Positions 19,479 through 28,312 of a stretch of 52,289 nt of DNA are shown here, one piece after another. The notes under the pieces were generated by a model, which was given only the letters and a program-made list of their open reading frames with translations, was not told the origin of the DNA and made no database searches. Source of the DNA: Mariniblastus sp. (GTDB lineage Bacteria > Planctomycetota > Planctomycetia > Pirellulales > Pirellulaceae); contig JAQXDZ010000027.1 of the NCBI GenBank assembly GCA_029251085.1, positions 1 to 52,289 on the forward strand. The letters are read 5' to 3'. Every line of letters starts with the position of its first letter. The stretch's first letter is position 1. A program made the translations under genes and the position numbers.

Positions 19479-22400
19479 GTGAACGGAACTGCACTCCAGC
19501 CAACGGGACCGGTCGTGGATCATCAACCACTTTCGAATTCGAGTATAGAGTTTTCAGAGATCCAACTGCTTCGGCAGCAAATTGTCGACCAAATCGATGG
19601 GCGCATCACCGATGTGTTGAAATCGTTGCCGCGAGAATATTTTGAGCAATTGCGAGAGACAGAGAGGCTCGAACATTTTAAAGCGTTGGTGGCGCTGAAG
19701 GTTTGCGATGTTGATCAGGAGATTATGTTGCGGCAACAAGATGGAAGTCGCGTCACGATCATTTCGACTCAAAATTATCCCGGACAGTTGGCGAGGATGA
19801 TGCATGAGTTGCCCGATGAGTTCCCACTGGTTGGTGCGAAGATCTTCACCAGTGCGAACGAAGATTTTATTGTCGATGTGTTCGATTATAAAATTGAAGA
19901 TTCTCGGTCAATCGAAGAAGCTGACAAAGACGGGAATGACCGCGATGAAATCGTAGCCGAAGTCATGGAATTGACGGGGGCAACGCGATTGGAGGTTTGC
20001 CAGTTCATCGAACGGTTTCACTGCGATCATGAAATCCTGAGCTCTGCCGAAGAGATTGCCTCTCAATATATTGCTCTTCGGGAAACCGAGCATGTCAATG
20101 ACATTAAAGTGCTCTACCGGTTGAGAAGTGCGAGTGTGCCCGGCGGAAAGCAGATGGCCAAAATTACAATTTCGGCAGCCAGTTCAACGACACGAGAAAT
20201 TGTTCAACGAGCCGCCAGCTACCTTGGTGATTGTGGATATGATATTCGCCGCGCTTTGTGTGAGAACATCGTAGTTGGTGACACCGTCGAAGTTGCGTTG
20301 TTGACGTTTCATGTGGTATTTCAAGAGGCGGGTCGGACGTTCTTGTCGAGAGAGGGACGTCAGGCTCCCCCCCATGATCGTAGCGATTGGGTTTGCCGTG
20401 AAATGGAAATGTTCTTGCGTATTGATGGGGAGGTGATCGAGCCGGACTCCAATTCTGGCGTTTCAATAATTGAAGAATTCGGTGGTCTTGAGCAAGCTGA
20501 GGTTTTTTGTGGTTTGGCAAAATTAACTCAGCATAAGCTGAATTTTAAGTCTGATCTCGAGCTTCCTCATGAGCGGATTACACGAGCCCTTTTAAAACAG
20601 AAAGGTCTTGTTTCGGCGTCACTTGATTATTTTATGAGTCGTTTTTGCCCGCAGCGCGGTAGCTCTGGCAAGTTAACTCCATCGGTCGATTCGATCGCTG
20701 AAACGCTCGAGTCGATAAATGACAGTACCGATCGGGCCATCGTCGGGTCGTTTGTCGAGCTGGTCTCGGAAATTCAACGTTGTAATTTTTCGGTCAAGCG
20801 GCGTCGTGCGTTAGCATTTCGGATGCCGGGTTCGGTGTTTGAAAATCTGAACCGTGGCGAGACTCCCTTTGCGGTTTTTTATGTTTTCGGTTCCGGTTTC
20901 GATGGAGTGCATGTTCGTTTTCGAGATGTCGCTCGTGGGGGTATGCGTTTGGTGCCGACGCGAAACCAGGAGCATTATCTTTATAACTCACTGCGCGTTT
21001 TTGAGGAGGCTTGGCGGTTGGCATCGGCTCAGCAACTTAAGAATAAAGACATTGCCGAAGGTGGCGCTAAAGCTGTTGTGGTGGTTAAGCCGGGGGTTGA
21101 TCATCAAAAAGCCGGACGGGATTTTGTTGACGGGTTGCTTGATTTGGTGACGGAACTGAAATTGACGAACGCGGTCGATCAACCTGCCGTTGAGGATGAA
21201 TACCTTTATCTCGGGCCAGACGAAAACGTTTCAGACGCTTTGATCGAATGGGTGGTTGAGCGAAGCCGTGAGCGGCATTACGCGTTTCCATCCACGATTA
21301 TGAGTAGTAAACCGCTTTCGGGAATCAATCACAAAAAATATGGGGTTACAAGTGAAGGCGTGCTCGTATTCCTCCGTTACGCGCTTATCGAAAGCGGAGT
21401 CGATCCTGATCGCGATGCATTCACGATTAAGTTGACGGGCGGCCCCGACGGAGACGTCGGCGGGAACGCAATTCGAATTTTAATTCGGGACTATGCTGAT
21501 AAGGTCGCGATCGTCGGGATTTCCGATGGAACGGGGTCGGCGGTTGATCCCCAAGGGCTAAATCACGAAGCGCTGCTGACCTTGGTAGAACAAGGGTTGG
21601 GGATTCACCGTTTCCCCCACGACCTACTTTCAGCGAATGGCTATGTTTCCGGTTTGGAGGGGGAATCCGAAATTGCTCGTCGCAATAACATGCACAACGA
21701 AGTTACCGCCGATGTGTTTTTGCCTGCCGGTGGTCGACCGTCAACGATGAATGCAACCAACTGGCGTGATTTTTTAAACTCCACTGGCGAGCCGAGTTCA
21801 GCAATTATTGTCGAGGGCGCAAATCTGTTTATTACCGATGAAGCCCGTGACTATTTAGGGCAGTCGGGAGTAGCGATCGTAAAAGACTCATCGGCAAACA
21901 AATGCGGAGTGATCTGCAGTAGTCTTGAGATCATTGCAGCCATGTTGTTGAGTGAGAAAGAATTTCTTTCCATTAAATCTATTTATGTGGAAGAGGTGCT
22001 TCGATTGTTGAGGCAGTTGGCGGGAACCGAGGCTTTAGGGTTGTTCAATGAGCGGTTGCGGCAGCCCGAGGTCGATTTGCCCCGCATTAGTGTCATGATT
22101 AGTCGGCAGATGATTCGACTTGCCGACATTATTAACGAAGGATTTGAAGGGTGGTTGCCGGAAGAACACGCTAGCGCGAATGAGTTCGTGCTGGCCTATC
22201 TGCCGCATTCGTTAGTGTCGTTTTTGGGAGATTCGACGATAGAGCGAATCCCTCCAAACTATCGACGTCACTTGGTGGCCGCTATTTTGTCGTCGCGAAT
22301 TGTCTATCGCGAGGGCTGTCAGGGCCTGGCCTCTATGCATGATTCTGATCTTGAACAGCTAATTCGATCGCAGTTGTACTACGAAAAGCAAGTTCGAGAA

Positions 22401-22529
22401 ATGATTAACCAGCTCGAACAGAGTCAGCTTCCAAACAAAGAGGAAATGATTCGTATTTTAGATTTCGCCGGCGCGAGAGGCCAGCGAGATTTGCGAATGC
22501 CAAAAATGGCTGGCAAGGCCAAGTCGTAA
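19479..22529 (+). CDS. Large NAD-type glutamate dehydrogenase
   Basis: A 1016-residue member of the large NAD-dependent glutamate dehydrogenase group, which deaminates glutamate to 2-oxoglutarate. The N-terminal part includes an ACT-like regulatory segment at about 80-150. The catalytic core shows RDVARGGMRLV (about 482), KDIAEGGAKAVVVVKPG with the expected catalytic lysine (about 525-540), STIMSSKPLSGINHKKYG (about 605) and KLTGGPDGDVGGNAI (about 650), then a Rossmann nucleotide-binding region. Its size is close to the 115-kDa class rather than the 180-kDa class. Start is GTG with GGAAG three bases upstream. It lies about 135 bases after the BCCT gene and may be co-transcribed. The stop codon sits in a 12-base tandem duplication. 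Confidence 0.9.
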   Translation: MNGTALQPTGPVVDHQPLSNSSIEFSEIQLLRQQIVDQIDGRITDVLKSLPREYFEQLRETERLEHFKALVALKVCDVDQEIMLRQQDGSRVTIISTQNYPGQLARMMHELPDEFPLVGAKIFTSANEDFIVDVFDYKIEDSRSIEEADKDGNDRDEIVAEVMELTGATRLEVCQFIERFHCDHEILSSAEEIASQYIALRETEHVNDIKVLYRLRSASVPGGKQMAKITISAASSTTREIVQRAASYLGDCGYDIRRALCENIVVGDTVEVALLTFHVVFQEAGRTFLSREGRQAPPHDRSDWVCREMEMFLRIDGEVIEPDSNSGVSIIEEFGGLEQAEVFCGLAKLTQHKLNFKSDLELPHERITRALLKQKGLVSASLDYFMSRFCPQRGSSGKLTPSVDSIAETLESINDSTDRAIVGSFVELVSEIQRCNFSVKRRRALAFRMPGSVFENLNRGETPFAVFYVFGSGFDGVHVRFRDVARGGMRLVPTRNQEHYLYNSLRVFEEAWRLASAQQLKNKDIAEGGAKAVVVVKPGVDHQKAGRDFVDGLLDLVTELKLTNAVDQPAVEDEYLYLGPDENVSDALIEWVVERSRERHYAFPSTIMSSKPLSGINHKKYGVTSEGVLVFLRYALIESGVDPDRDAFTIKLTGGPDGDVGGNAIRILIRDYADKVAIVGISDGTGSAVDPQGLNHEALLTLVEQGLGIHRFPHDLLSANGYVSGLEGESEIARRNNMHNEVTADVFLPAGGRPSTMNATNWRDFLNSTGEPSSAIIVEGANLFITDEARDYLGQSGVAIVKDSSANKCGVICSSLEIIAAMLLSEKEFLSIKSIYVEEVLRLLRQLAGTEALGLFNERLRQPEVDLPRISVMISRQMIRLADIINEGFEGWLPEEHASANEFVLAYLPHSLVSFLGDSTIERIPPNYRRHLVAAILSSRIVYREGCQGLASMHDSDLEQLIRSQLYYEKQVREMINQLEQSQLPNKEEMIRILDFAGARGQRDLRMPKMAGKAKS

Positions 22530-22541
22530 GCCAAGTCGTAA
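22518..22541 (+). repeat. 12-base tandem duplication across the dehydrogenase stop
   Basis: GCCAAGTCGTAA occurs twice in direct tandem (22518-22529 and 22530-22541). The first copy contains the stop codon; the second repeats the same Ala-Lys-Ser-stop. It looks like a recent slippage duplication with no effect on the protein. Confidence 0.9.
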
Positions 22542-22578
22542 GCCAAACCGTCCAGCATGGTGGTGTGTCGGTTGTTGC

Positions 22579-22600
22579 TTGCCCGTCGGTAGAACGGGCT
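22579..22600. terminator. Hairpin between convergent genes
   Basis: GCCCGT and ACGGGC flank an eight-base loop midway between the dehydrogenase and M64 peptidase stops. No T-run follows on either strand, so it would be at best a weak or factor-assisted bidirectional terminator. Confidence 0.4.
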
Positions 22601-22644
22601 TGGCGTCTGAGTCGTTTCGGACGAACTTACCTACTGGCTAAAGT

Positions 22645-23877
22645 TTAGCTCTTGGCAGAGCTTCGCTGTTTTCGTCTTCTTGTGGAGAGTATTGCCAGAC
22701 CAGTCAAACCTAGGAATGAGATAGAGCCAGGTTCCGGTACTGAAACGATAACACTCCAGCTGACGGATTGTTGTAATAAACTGGTGTCATCGAGTCGCCA
22801 CCAGTCTAGTGAATTGCCGCTGAATGAGTGATCGAGAATTGAATCATAGGCTGTGGCTTGAACCGAGTAGGTGCCGGCAGCGAGTGACAGTGAGTCGATC
22901 GAAACAGATTCGCCAAGGAGGCCAAGGGAAATGCCGTCGACATACCACTCAACATTAATAACCGATGCGTCGACAGAGTTGACCCAGAGTGTGTCGTCTG
23001 CTGAATAAGTACTACTGTCATCTAGCCATGAATCGAGTGGGTCGACCTCTAAATAAATTTCTTCGATAAAACGTTCACGGCTGATTGCGTCAAAAGGACG
23101 ATTGAGCGATCGCATCATTGAGTTATCACTTGGGCGATAAAGTCCAAATTCGTGATAGCGAGCTCCCTCGTAGTAATCGATCACACCGATGTCGGAATCG
23201 GGGTCGTCATAGCCGAGCCACCGATCCCATTTGCCAAGCGATGGGTCGGAAGTCACATTGACCTGATTAGGTTCACCGCCGCCCCAGCTTTGTCCGCTGG
23301 TATAGTATTCGTCTGCAAGCTTGGCAAAGGAATGACCGACCTCATGGATAGCGATGTCGAGTGCTACGGTATTGCCTGCCGCCCAAACGGCCCATTGTCC
23401 GCCGCCTCCACCGTACTTTTCTGAATTGACACTCCCTAAACGCATGTCGATATCGATGCCGGATCCGCTTAGTGCGGAATTCACTGCGGTGTTGGCTTTG
23501 GTGGTATTGAAATAGAGGAGGCGATCAATTCCGTTTGTGTTGTAGGTGGCGTCGAGTGCGGTGTCGACAAAAATATTGTTAATGGGATCGTCAGCGCCTG
23601 ATTCATTGCTGATGACGTTGACTCGATGGGCGTTGAAAAAGTTCTGGTAGCGGGGAAAGGGAGCAATGCCAGGATTGAAAAAGGCGCTCAAGGTTTCGTC
23701 GACATGGTCGCGGTAGGTCGAAGCAATTTCACTGGCTTGATAACCGTCACCCACGAATATCATGTCAACTCGATTGGAGGAGTCGCCATTGTTCATCACG
23801 GTCGTTAGCGTTTGACCAAAACAGCCCGCTAAGCTGGGATAGCCTATTAATATCGCGAAGAGCAGCGTTCGAAACAT
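22645..23877 (-). CDS. M64-family metallopeptidase with PEP-CTERM anchor
   Basis: A 410-residue secreted zinc peptidase of the M64 (IgA-peptidase) family. It has a signal peptide (about 1-21), the N-terminal motif VDMIFVGDGYQ (37-47) and the zinc site H178-E-V-G-H182, followed by D189-E-Y typical of M64. A beta-rich domain follows. The C-terminus is a PEP-CTERM signal: VPEPGS, a short hydrophobic helix LGLTGLAIL, then RRRK. This suggests sorting by an exosortase-type system and attachment at or release from the surface. The ATG has AGAGGA six bases upstream. M64 proteins are known mainly from Bacteroidetes and Planctomycetes; the substrate here is unknown. Confidence 0.92.
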   Translation of the reverse strand: MFRTLLFAILIGYPSLAGCFGQTLTTVMNNGDSSNRVDMIFVGDGYQASEIASTYRDHVDETLSAFFNPGIAPFPRYQNFFNAHRVNVISNESGADDPINNIFVDTALDATYNTNGIDRLLYFNTTKANTAVNSALSGSGIDIDMRLGSVNSEKYGGGGGQWAVWAAGNTVALDIAIHEVGHSFAKLADEYYTSGQSWGGGEPNQVNVTSDPSLGKWDRWLGYDDPDSDIGVIDYYEGARYHEFGLYRPSDNSMMRSLNRPFDAISRERFIEEIYLEVDPLDSWLDDSSTYSADDTLWVNSVDASVINVEWYVDGISLGLLGESVSIDSLSLAAGTYSVQATAYDSILDHSFSGNSLDWWRLDDTSLLQQSVSWSVIVSVPEPGSISFLGLTGLAILSTRRRKQRSSAKS

Positions 23878-24178
23878 CGTCTTTCCTCTAAGAATTGAAC
23901 TTGCCTAAGTCTATTTATCGGACAGACATTGTCAAACTTTCGAGAGGGAGCCCACTGGTGATAGTCGAGCAATGCAAATTTGACGGAGAATTTGTGCTAT
24001 TCGCTTGGGGGAGTTAGCGGGGCACAGTTGAACAGAGGCGGCTGTCGATATTTGAGTGTGTTTATATAGGCGCGCCGGTTGGTTCGCGTCGCTTGCCGCA
24101 TCGGGGCATGCCCAAGTTCCGGTTTTGAGAAGTTCCGATTTTGCGAAGGCCTGTTTTTCAGGATACAGGGTCACGCAG
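23878..24178. other. Intergenic leader of the M64 peptidase
   Basis: About 300 bases with no gene. It contains the peptidase ribosome-binding site and a GC-rich stretch around an AscI-like GGCGCGCC next to TATATAA (about 24064-24076). No convincing -35/-10 pair was found. Confidence 0.45.
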
Positions 24179-24463
24179 TTAATGGGGGGAGTTGGTGGAG
24201 GAATCGCTTGGGGGGAGGAATCGTTTGAGGACGCGAAAAAAAGTGCTTGCGGCGACCAGCATGACCATTGGCAGCATCGCGGTTACGACGACGAAAGAAC
24301 CGATCTTCTCTGGGTTTCCATTGGCGGCACTATACAAATTACCAAGACTGGCCGCTGCGGCGGCGAAGACAGTGGTGATGACTAAGACCGACATGATCGA
24401 AAATCTTTGTCGTCTTGGATGACGTTGTCTCGAAGAATGTGAGTCGATTTCTTGATTCGGCAT
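24179..24463 (-). CDS. Small two-helix membrane protein
   Basis: A 94-residue protein. A polar basic N-terminus (RQRHPRRQRFS) leads into two hydrophobic segments, about 24-45 and 54-74, followed by a short basic/proline tail. The RRQRFSIMSVLVITTVFA style is frequent in small planctomycete membrane proteins, but I cannot name a family. It starts at ATG 24463 with AGAGAA-type purines upstream. It may be a real gene because the hydrophobic pattern and frame use are regular, yet support is limited to composition. Confidence 0.6.
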   Translation of the reverse strand: MPNQEIDSHSSRQRHPRRQRFSIMSVLVITTVFAAAAASLGNLYSAANGNPEKIGSFVVVTAMLPMVMLVAASTFFRVLKRFLPPSDSSTNSPH

Positions 24464-24821
24464 TTTAGTTCTCTGTGAGCGGCGATCTCGAGCCGTTTAA
24501 AATATGTAAAATCAGTCGAGTGCTTTGCTAATACGCTAGCGTGACAGCGATTCGCAATCAAGGTCTTCGTATCTTATCTATTGTGCGTGGTGTCAATAAA
24601 AACAGAAACAACAGAGTCGCTAAGTTTACTGAATTACTCAATTTTCCGCTTTGTAGTGACGATTACACCTACAACCGATAATACCACGGATGGTAGGTCG
24701 GAATTTTTCAGGTTTCAAGAAGTCGTTATTGAGCCTGTGAAGGCACGGATTTCCCGATTACGTGCTCATAAAGATTGTTCCCCCCGAGGAACGGACCCAG
24801 TTTTCAGAAGGATTTGAACCC
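24464..24821. other. Intergenic leader of the cysteine-rich lipoprotein
   Basis: About 360 bases between divergent genes with no supported gene. Just before the lipoprotein start there is a short hairpin (GTTCC-CCCCGA-GGAAC, about 24777-24792) and a ribosome-binding site AGAAGGA at 24806-24812. No clear sigma70 promoter is seen. Confidence 0.45.
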
Positions 24822-26015
24822 ATGCGATCCCTGCTAATAGCCACCGCGATTTGTGCTGCGGTCGTCTCTCTTACCGGATGTACATTCACGGTGAGTGGCC
24901 CCTGCAATTCATTTACTCATCAGGCCCGAATCAAGGCTTGCGGATGCAACGGTAACGTTGCCTGCGACGCTTGTGAAACAACCGAAGCAGCTCAGGAGCC
25001 TGTTGCTGAAGAAGCCGCCGCGGATTGCGATCCGTGTGCAAAGGAAAGAAAAATTGGTTTGTTGCGTAACATGTTCCCTTGCAAGACGGATGCTTGTGAA
25101 GAAGCAGCATGCGAAGAACCAGCGTGTGAAGATGAAGCCTGTGAGGACGATTCGTGCGAAAGAAACGGAATTGCAATTCCTCGCGTCGGCAAGAACTTGA
25201 TGAACAAGCTCGGCAGCCTCGATTTAATGAAATCGAAGTGTGGATGCGAGTCGGACGCATGTGGTTGTGAGGCAACTGAAGAAGCGGCAAAGCCTGCACC
25301 GGCGATTGCAGATTGCGGTTGCAAATCTGGTGCCTGTGACGACAAATGTCGTGGAGCTCGCATCGGTATTCTAGATCGTGTCACCGCATGCAAGGACAAT
25401 TCTTGTGCCGGAGACTGCGAAGCAGAAGGCGATGGATGCGACGACGGATGTTCTAACGGACTGATCGGACGAATGAATGGTATCTCAGTACCCGGCGGTC
25501 GTCTTGCTGGAATGATGCAGGGCGGGGTTATGCAAACTGCCTTGAATCAACAGGTTCCAATTGTCGACGCTGCTGGAGCAGATTGCTGCGGTCGTTTCGG
25601 CTGTGGCAGAGATGGCAAGCGTTGCATGACATGCCGAGCAAAAATGGGCTTTGGCAACGGCATGGGCTTGAAAAATGGAATGGGTCTGGGCAACGGCATG
25701 GGCCTGAAAAATGGCATGGGACTAGGCAACGGCATGGGCTTAGGAAACGGTTCTGGGATCGGCCATGGAGCTGGCATTGGAAACGGAAACGGACTTGGCT
25801 TGCGTTCTCACATGGGCTGCGGTAACGGTACTTGCGGTCAGTGTTCTGGGTGTCTAAGCAATCTTCGGAACGGTCGACCTTACGCTGGCCAAATGCCTCA
25901 CACGGCACCAGGTCCGGGGATGACTGGAATGGCTCCCCAGTACGTTTATCCGTACTACACGACGCGGGGTCCACGGGATTTCCTAATGGCGAATCCACCT
26001 ACGATCGGATATTAA
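24822..26015 (+). CDS. Cysteine-rich lipoprotein with Gly-Asn-Gly-Met repeats
   Basis: A 397-residue lipoprotein: signal peptide with lipobox LTGC (Cys 20). I count about 37 cysteines, mostly in CxC, CxxC and acidic ACEE/ACED contexts in the first 200 residues and again near 250-265 and 330-345. Residues about 275-322 are hexapeptide repeats of the form MG(L/F)(G/K)NG. The C-terminus is tyrosine- and proline-rich (YVYPYYTTRGPRDFL), a tail style seen in planctomycete cell-surface proteins. It starts at ATG 24822 with AGAAGGA nine bases upstream; the frame is open further up without function. Its own terminator follows. I do not recognise a named family. A cross-linked cell-wall or metal-binding role is an inference. 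Confidence 0.85.
   Translation: MRSLLIATAICAAVVSLTGCTFTVSGPCNSFTHQARIKACGCNGNVACDACETTEAAQEPVAEEAAADCDPCAKERKIGLLRNMFPCKTDACEEAACEEPACEDEACEDDSCERNGIAIPRVGKNLMNKLGSLDLMKSKCGCESDACGCEATEEAAKPAPAIADCGCKSGACDDKCRGARIGILDRVTACKDNSCAGDCEAEGDGCDDGCSNGLIGRMNGISVPGGRLAGMMQGGVMQTALNQQVPIVDAAGADCCGRFGCGRDGKRCMTCRAKMGFGNGMGLKNGMGLGNGMGLKNGMGLGNGMGLGNGSGIGHGAGIGNGNGLGLRSHMGCGNGTCGQCSGCLSNLRNGRPYAGQMPHTAPGPGMTGMAPQYVYPYYTTRGPRDFLMANPPTIGY
25644..25787 (+). repeat. 18-base coding tandem repeats in lipoprotein
   Basis: Eight consecutive 18-base units. Six code for MG(L/F)(G/K)NG and two are degenerate (SGIGHG, AGIGNG). GLGNG and GLKNG units alternate in the first part, giving a 36-base higher-order period. 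Third codon positions vary, so the array is not newly made. Confidence 0.95.
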
Positions 26016-26059
26016 TCGATCGACCTGCAATCTGCAGGAATCTGACTGAAAACGAAATT

Positions 26060-26091
26060 GGCTGGGCAGTAATACTGTCCAGCCTTTTTTT
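26060..26091 (+). terminator. Strong Rho-independent terminator
   Basis: GGCTGGGCAG and CTGTCCAGCC form a ten-base-pair stem (one G-T wobble) with a TAATA loop, followed by seven T residues. It lies 45 bases after the lipoprotein stop and ends that transcript. Confidence 0.93.
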
Positions 26092-26113
26092 ATGCAATTA
26101 AATTTTAAGTAGC

Positions 26114-26755
26114 TTATTTTCGCAGCTTGTTTTTTGATTCCAGATATTTAATGACTTGCTCGGCAAGTTGTTCGACCGGGGCACTACCGTCGAGATGAAC
26201 CTCTGGGTTGGAGGGGGATTCGTAAGGTGCGTCGATACCGGTGAATCCTTTTAGCTCCCCTGCCCTTGCCTTTGCATACAGACCTTTGGGGTCGCGTTGT
26301 TCACAGATTTCTAGTGGTGTGTCGACAAATACCTCAATGAAGTCTGCGTCATTGCCGTTGGCAATAACCATTGCGCGAACGCGATCACGGTCACTTCGAT
26401 AGGGGCTTACGAAGGCGGTTAAAGTGATCGTGCCAGAAGAACAGAAAATATCGGCGACGCATCCGATCCGGCGAATGTTTTCTTCGCGATCTCGGGCTCC
26501 GAATCCAAGGCCAAATCTCTTTGCGAAATCGAGCCCATGATTAGGTTCAAGTAGTTCGCGGCTGGCGTTAAGCCCGTGTCGAATGTTGTCGCCATCAAGA
26601 ACAAAGCTGCGCTGATTGGATTCGTAGAGCATCGAGTCAACGCAATTCGCGACTGTGCTTTTGCCGCTGCCGCTGAGCCCTGTAAACCAAACGACACAGC
26701 CTCTTGGTCGCTTGACGGATTGTTCGTGCCAGGTAACGAGTGTTTTTTCGGTCAT
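26114..26755 (-). CDS. cysC: Adenylylsulfate kinase
   Basis: A 213-residue APS kinase, which phosphorylates adenylylsulfate to PAPS with ATP. The P-loop is GLSGSGKS (about residues 26-33). Other family marks are LDGDNIRHGLN, the REENIRRIGCVADIF block and FVSPYRSDRD. ATG 26755 is preferred over the adjacent TTG. Sulfurylase genes cysD/cysN, its usual partners, are not next to it. PAPS could feed sulfate assimilation or sulfation of polysaccharide; sulfatase-rich planctomycetes meet sulfated polymers, but the gene itself gives no direct link. There is no Shine-Dalgarno site. Confidence 0.95.
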   Translation of the reverse strand: MTEKTLVTWHEQSVKRPRGCVVWFTGLSGSGKSTVANCVDSMLYESNQRSFVLDGDNIRHGLNASRELLEPNHGLDFAKRFGLGFGARDREENIRRIGCVADIFCSSGTITLTAFVSPYRSDRDRVRAMVIANGNDADFIEVFVDTPLEICEQRDPKGLYAKARAGELKGFTGIDAPYESPSNPEVHLDGSAPVEQLAEQVIKYLESKNKLRK

Positions 26756-26826
26756 CAAAATATGTTTTGGGGGGTGAGTGCGATCAGCTAACCATGTTGA
26801 CTATACCGTATTGAGTGTGGCTCTGT

Positions 26827-27909
26827 TTATTCAATTCCAGCAAGTTCGCACAGGTTGGCTTGGATGACAGCTTGAGGGCAGCTCCAGACGAGGAAAAATA
26901 GTGCTTCACAGCACCAGCGTCCGGCGGGGTGTCCGGCAACGAATCCTGCCCCTTTGGCGGCAGCCATCGATGCTTGCGTGGTTCGTAGGACAAAGCTATT
27001 CATATCGGTTCGAAGTTCTTCGTTGGTGCCCGTTGTAACTCCGGAAGCAAGTTCTAAAAGTCGGGATTTCAGGGCGAGTCGTTGTGCTTTCAGAGCCTCG
27101 ATGCTTTCCAGCAGATCGGGCCGATGGAGTGATTCTTGTTCGATGAAATTCACTGCTGCGGTAGCTAGGCCCAGGGCAAGGGCTGAGGTTTGGGTGCTTC
27201 CGGTCGACGTTAGCCCCGATACGGTAAGCACTTGTTCGGCTGGTTCAGTGAGAAGCGACGAGGGGTCGACAAAAACATTTTCAAATTTCACCGGCCCAGT
27301 TTGGCTTGCTGTAAGCGCGATTAGATTAAATCCTTTTGGAATCGTAATTCCCGCGGTATCCGAGGCGATCGCGAAGAGTATTTGTTGCCCATTGGGCATT
27401 TCGGCGCCCACTACAAGGTGAGTTGCTCCGCAGGCTCCAGTGACCCACGGGCTTTGGCCGGTCACAACGTAACCGCCGTCTTTTTCAATTGCACGACAGG
27501 CCGGTTGCCCCAAATGCCGACGGCTCGTGGTGAGGTGAGAAATGCCAACGGTGGCATGTGTGTTTCCTGCGAGAATTCCCGAAAGTAGTTTGTCTCTCAA
27601 CGGGATGTTGTCGGAACCGCAGATCCGCCGAAGTGCAGCAACACGCTGTGTTAAAATAAACGTGGTTGTTAGGCAGGCAGACGCCAGTTCGACGTAGGCG
27701 GAAGCGATTTGAGTTGCTTCCCACTCAAGACCTCCAAGGTGATGCGGGATAAACCAACGGTAGACGTCAGCTTGCTCGAGAAGGTCGAGCCGTTCAGAGG
27801 GCCACTCTGAGTCATTTAGGGAAGAGGCCGAGAGGGTAGCCAGTCGCTCACAAAGTTGAGAAATATTCCCGCCATGAATGGCGTCGCAATCGAGTGGTTC
27901 AAGGTTCAT
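26827..27909 (-). CDS. Acyl-CoA-dehydrogenase-like flavoprotein
   Basis: A 360-residue protein with the overall plan of acyl-CoA dehydrogenases: an alpha-helical N-terminal domain, a middle beta domain with VVTGQSPWVTGA (about 150-161, normally near the flavin) and FENVFVDPSSLL, and a C-terminal helical domain ending in GHPAGRWCCEALFFLVWSC. It is shorter than the usual 380-400 residues, and I cannot identify the catalytic glutamate of classical enzymes. It may be a variant such as a nitroalkane oxidase-like or monooxygenase-like member. It is transcribed away from glgP and lies upstream of cysC. Confidence 0.8.
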   Translation of the reverse strand: MNLEPLDCDAIHGGNISQLCERLATLSASSLNDSEWPSERLDLLEQADVYRWFIPHHLGGLEWEATQIASAYVELASACLTTTFILTQRVAALRRICGSDNIPLRDKLLSGILAGNTHATVGISHLTTSRRHLGQPACRAIEKDGGYVVTGQSPWVTGACGATHLVVGAEMPNGQQILFAIASDTAGITIPKGFNLIALTASQTGPVKFENVFVDPSSLLTEPAEQVLTVSGLTSTGSTQTSALALGLATAAVNFIEQESLHRPDLLESIEALKAQRLALKSRLLELASGVTTGTNEELRTDMNSFVLRTTQASMAAAKGAGFVAGHPAGRWCCEALFFLVWSCPQAVIQANLCELAGIE

Positions 27910-28312
27910 TTTGAGGCGTCCATTCTAGAGTTTCCCGCGACATTGATGGTTCGAAGGCGAGGGTGCAAGTTGGGGAAAGTTCGCATTCAAACTGGCTTCC
28001 CTGATTATGGCTGTTTCTCAATTATTTCGACAGGCTTTTTACTAGAAAATCAAGGACGAAGGCGGATGGCCTGATGGATAAGCGGCCAACCTTAAGATGC
28101 CGGTGGGGCTGTTGGGCCGGTGGAGCAAAGGTCAAGGTTGGTTCTGGTTCCGTTGACGGGCGATTGAGAAACGCATGTTGCCATTACTGAGTGTGACTGG
28201 TGGGATTTTCCGATTGCGGTTCTAATTTTAACAAAGGCGTTGCTAATTCGCCGAAAAAGAGACTAGCCGGTTGGTCTTTTGATTCATCTAAAACCTTGTG
28301 AAAAATTACGAT
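27910..28312. other. Divergent intergenic region before glgP
   Basis: About 400 bases between divergent genes. I see no gene. An imperfect direct repeat GCCGGTGG occurs twice about 9 bases apart (28100-28125). No clear promoter or riboswitch could be recognised by eye. Confidence 0.4.

Noticed and set aside
24931..25399. Minus-strand open frames in the cysteine-rich gene
   Set aside because: Antisense shadows of a repetitive coding region.
25644..25787. CRISPR-like array
   Set aside because: The 18-base units are contiguous coding repeats without spacers.
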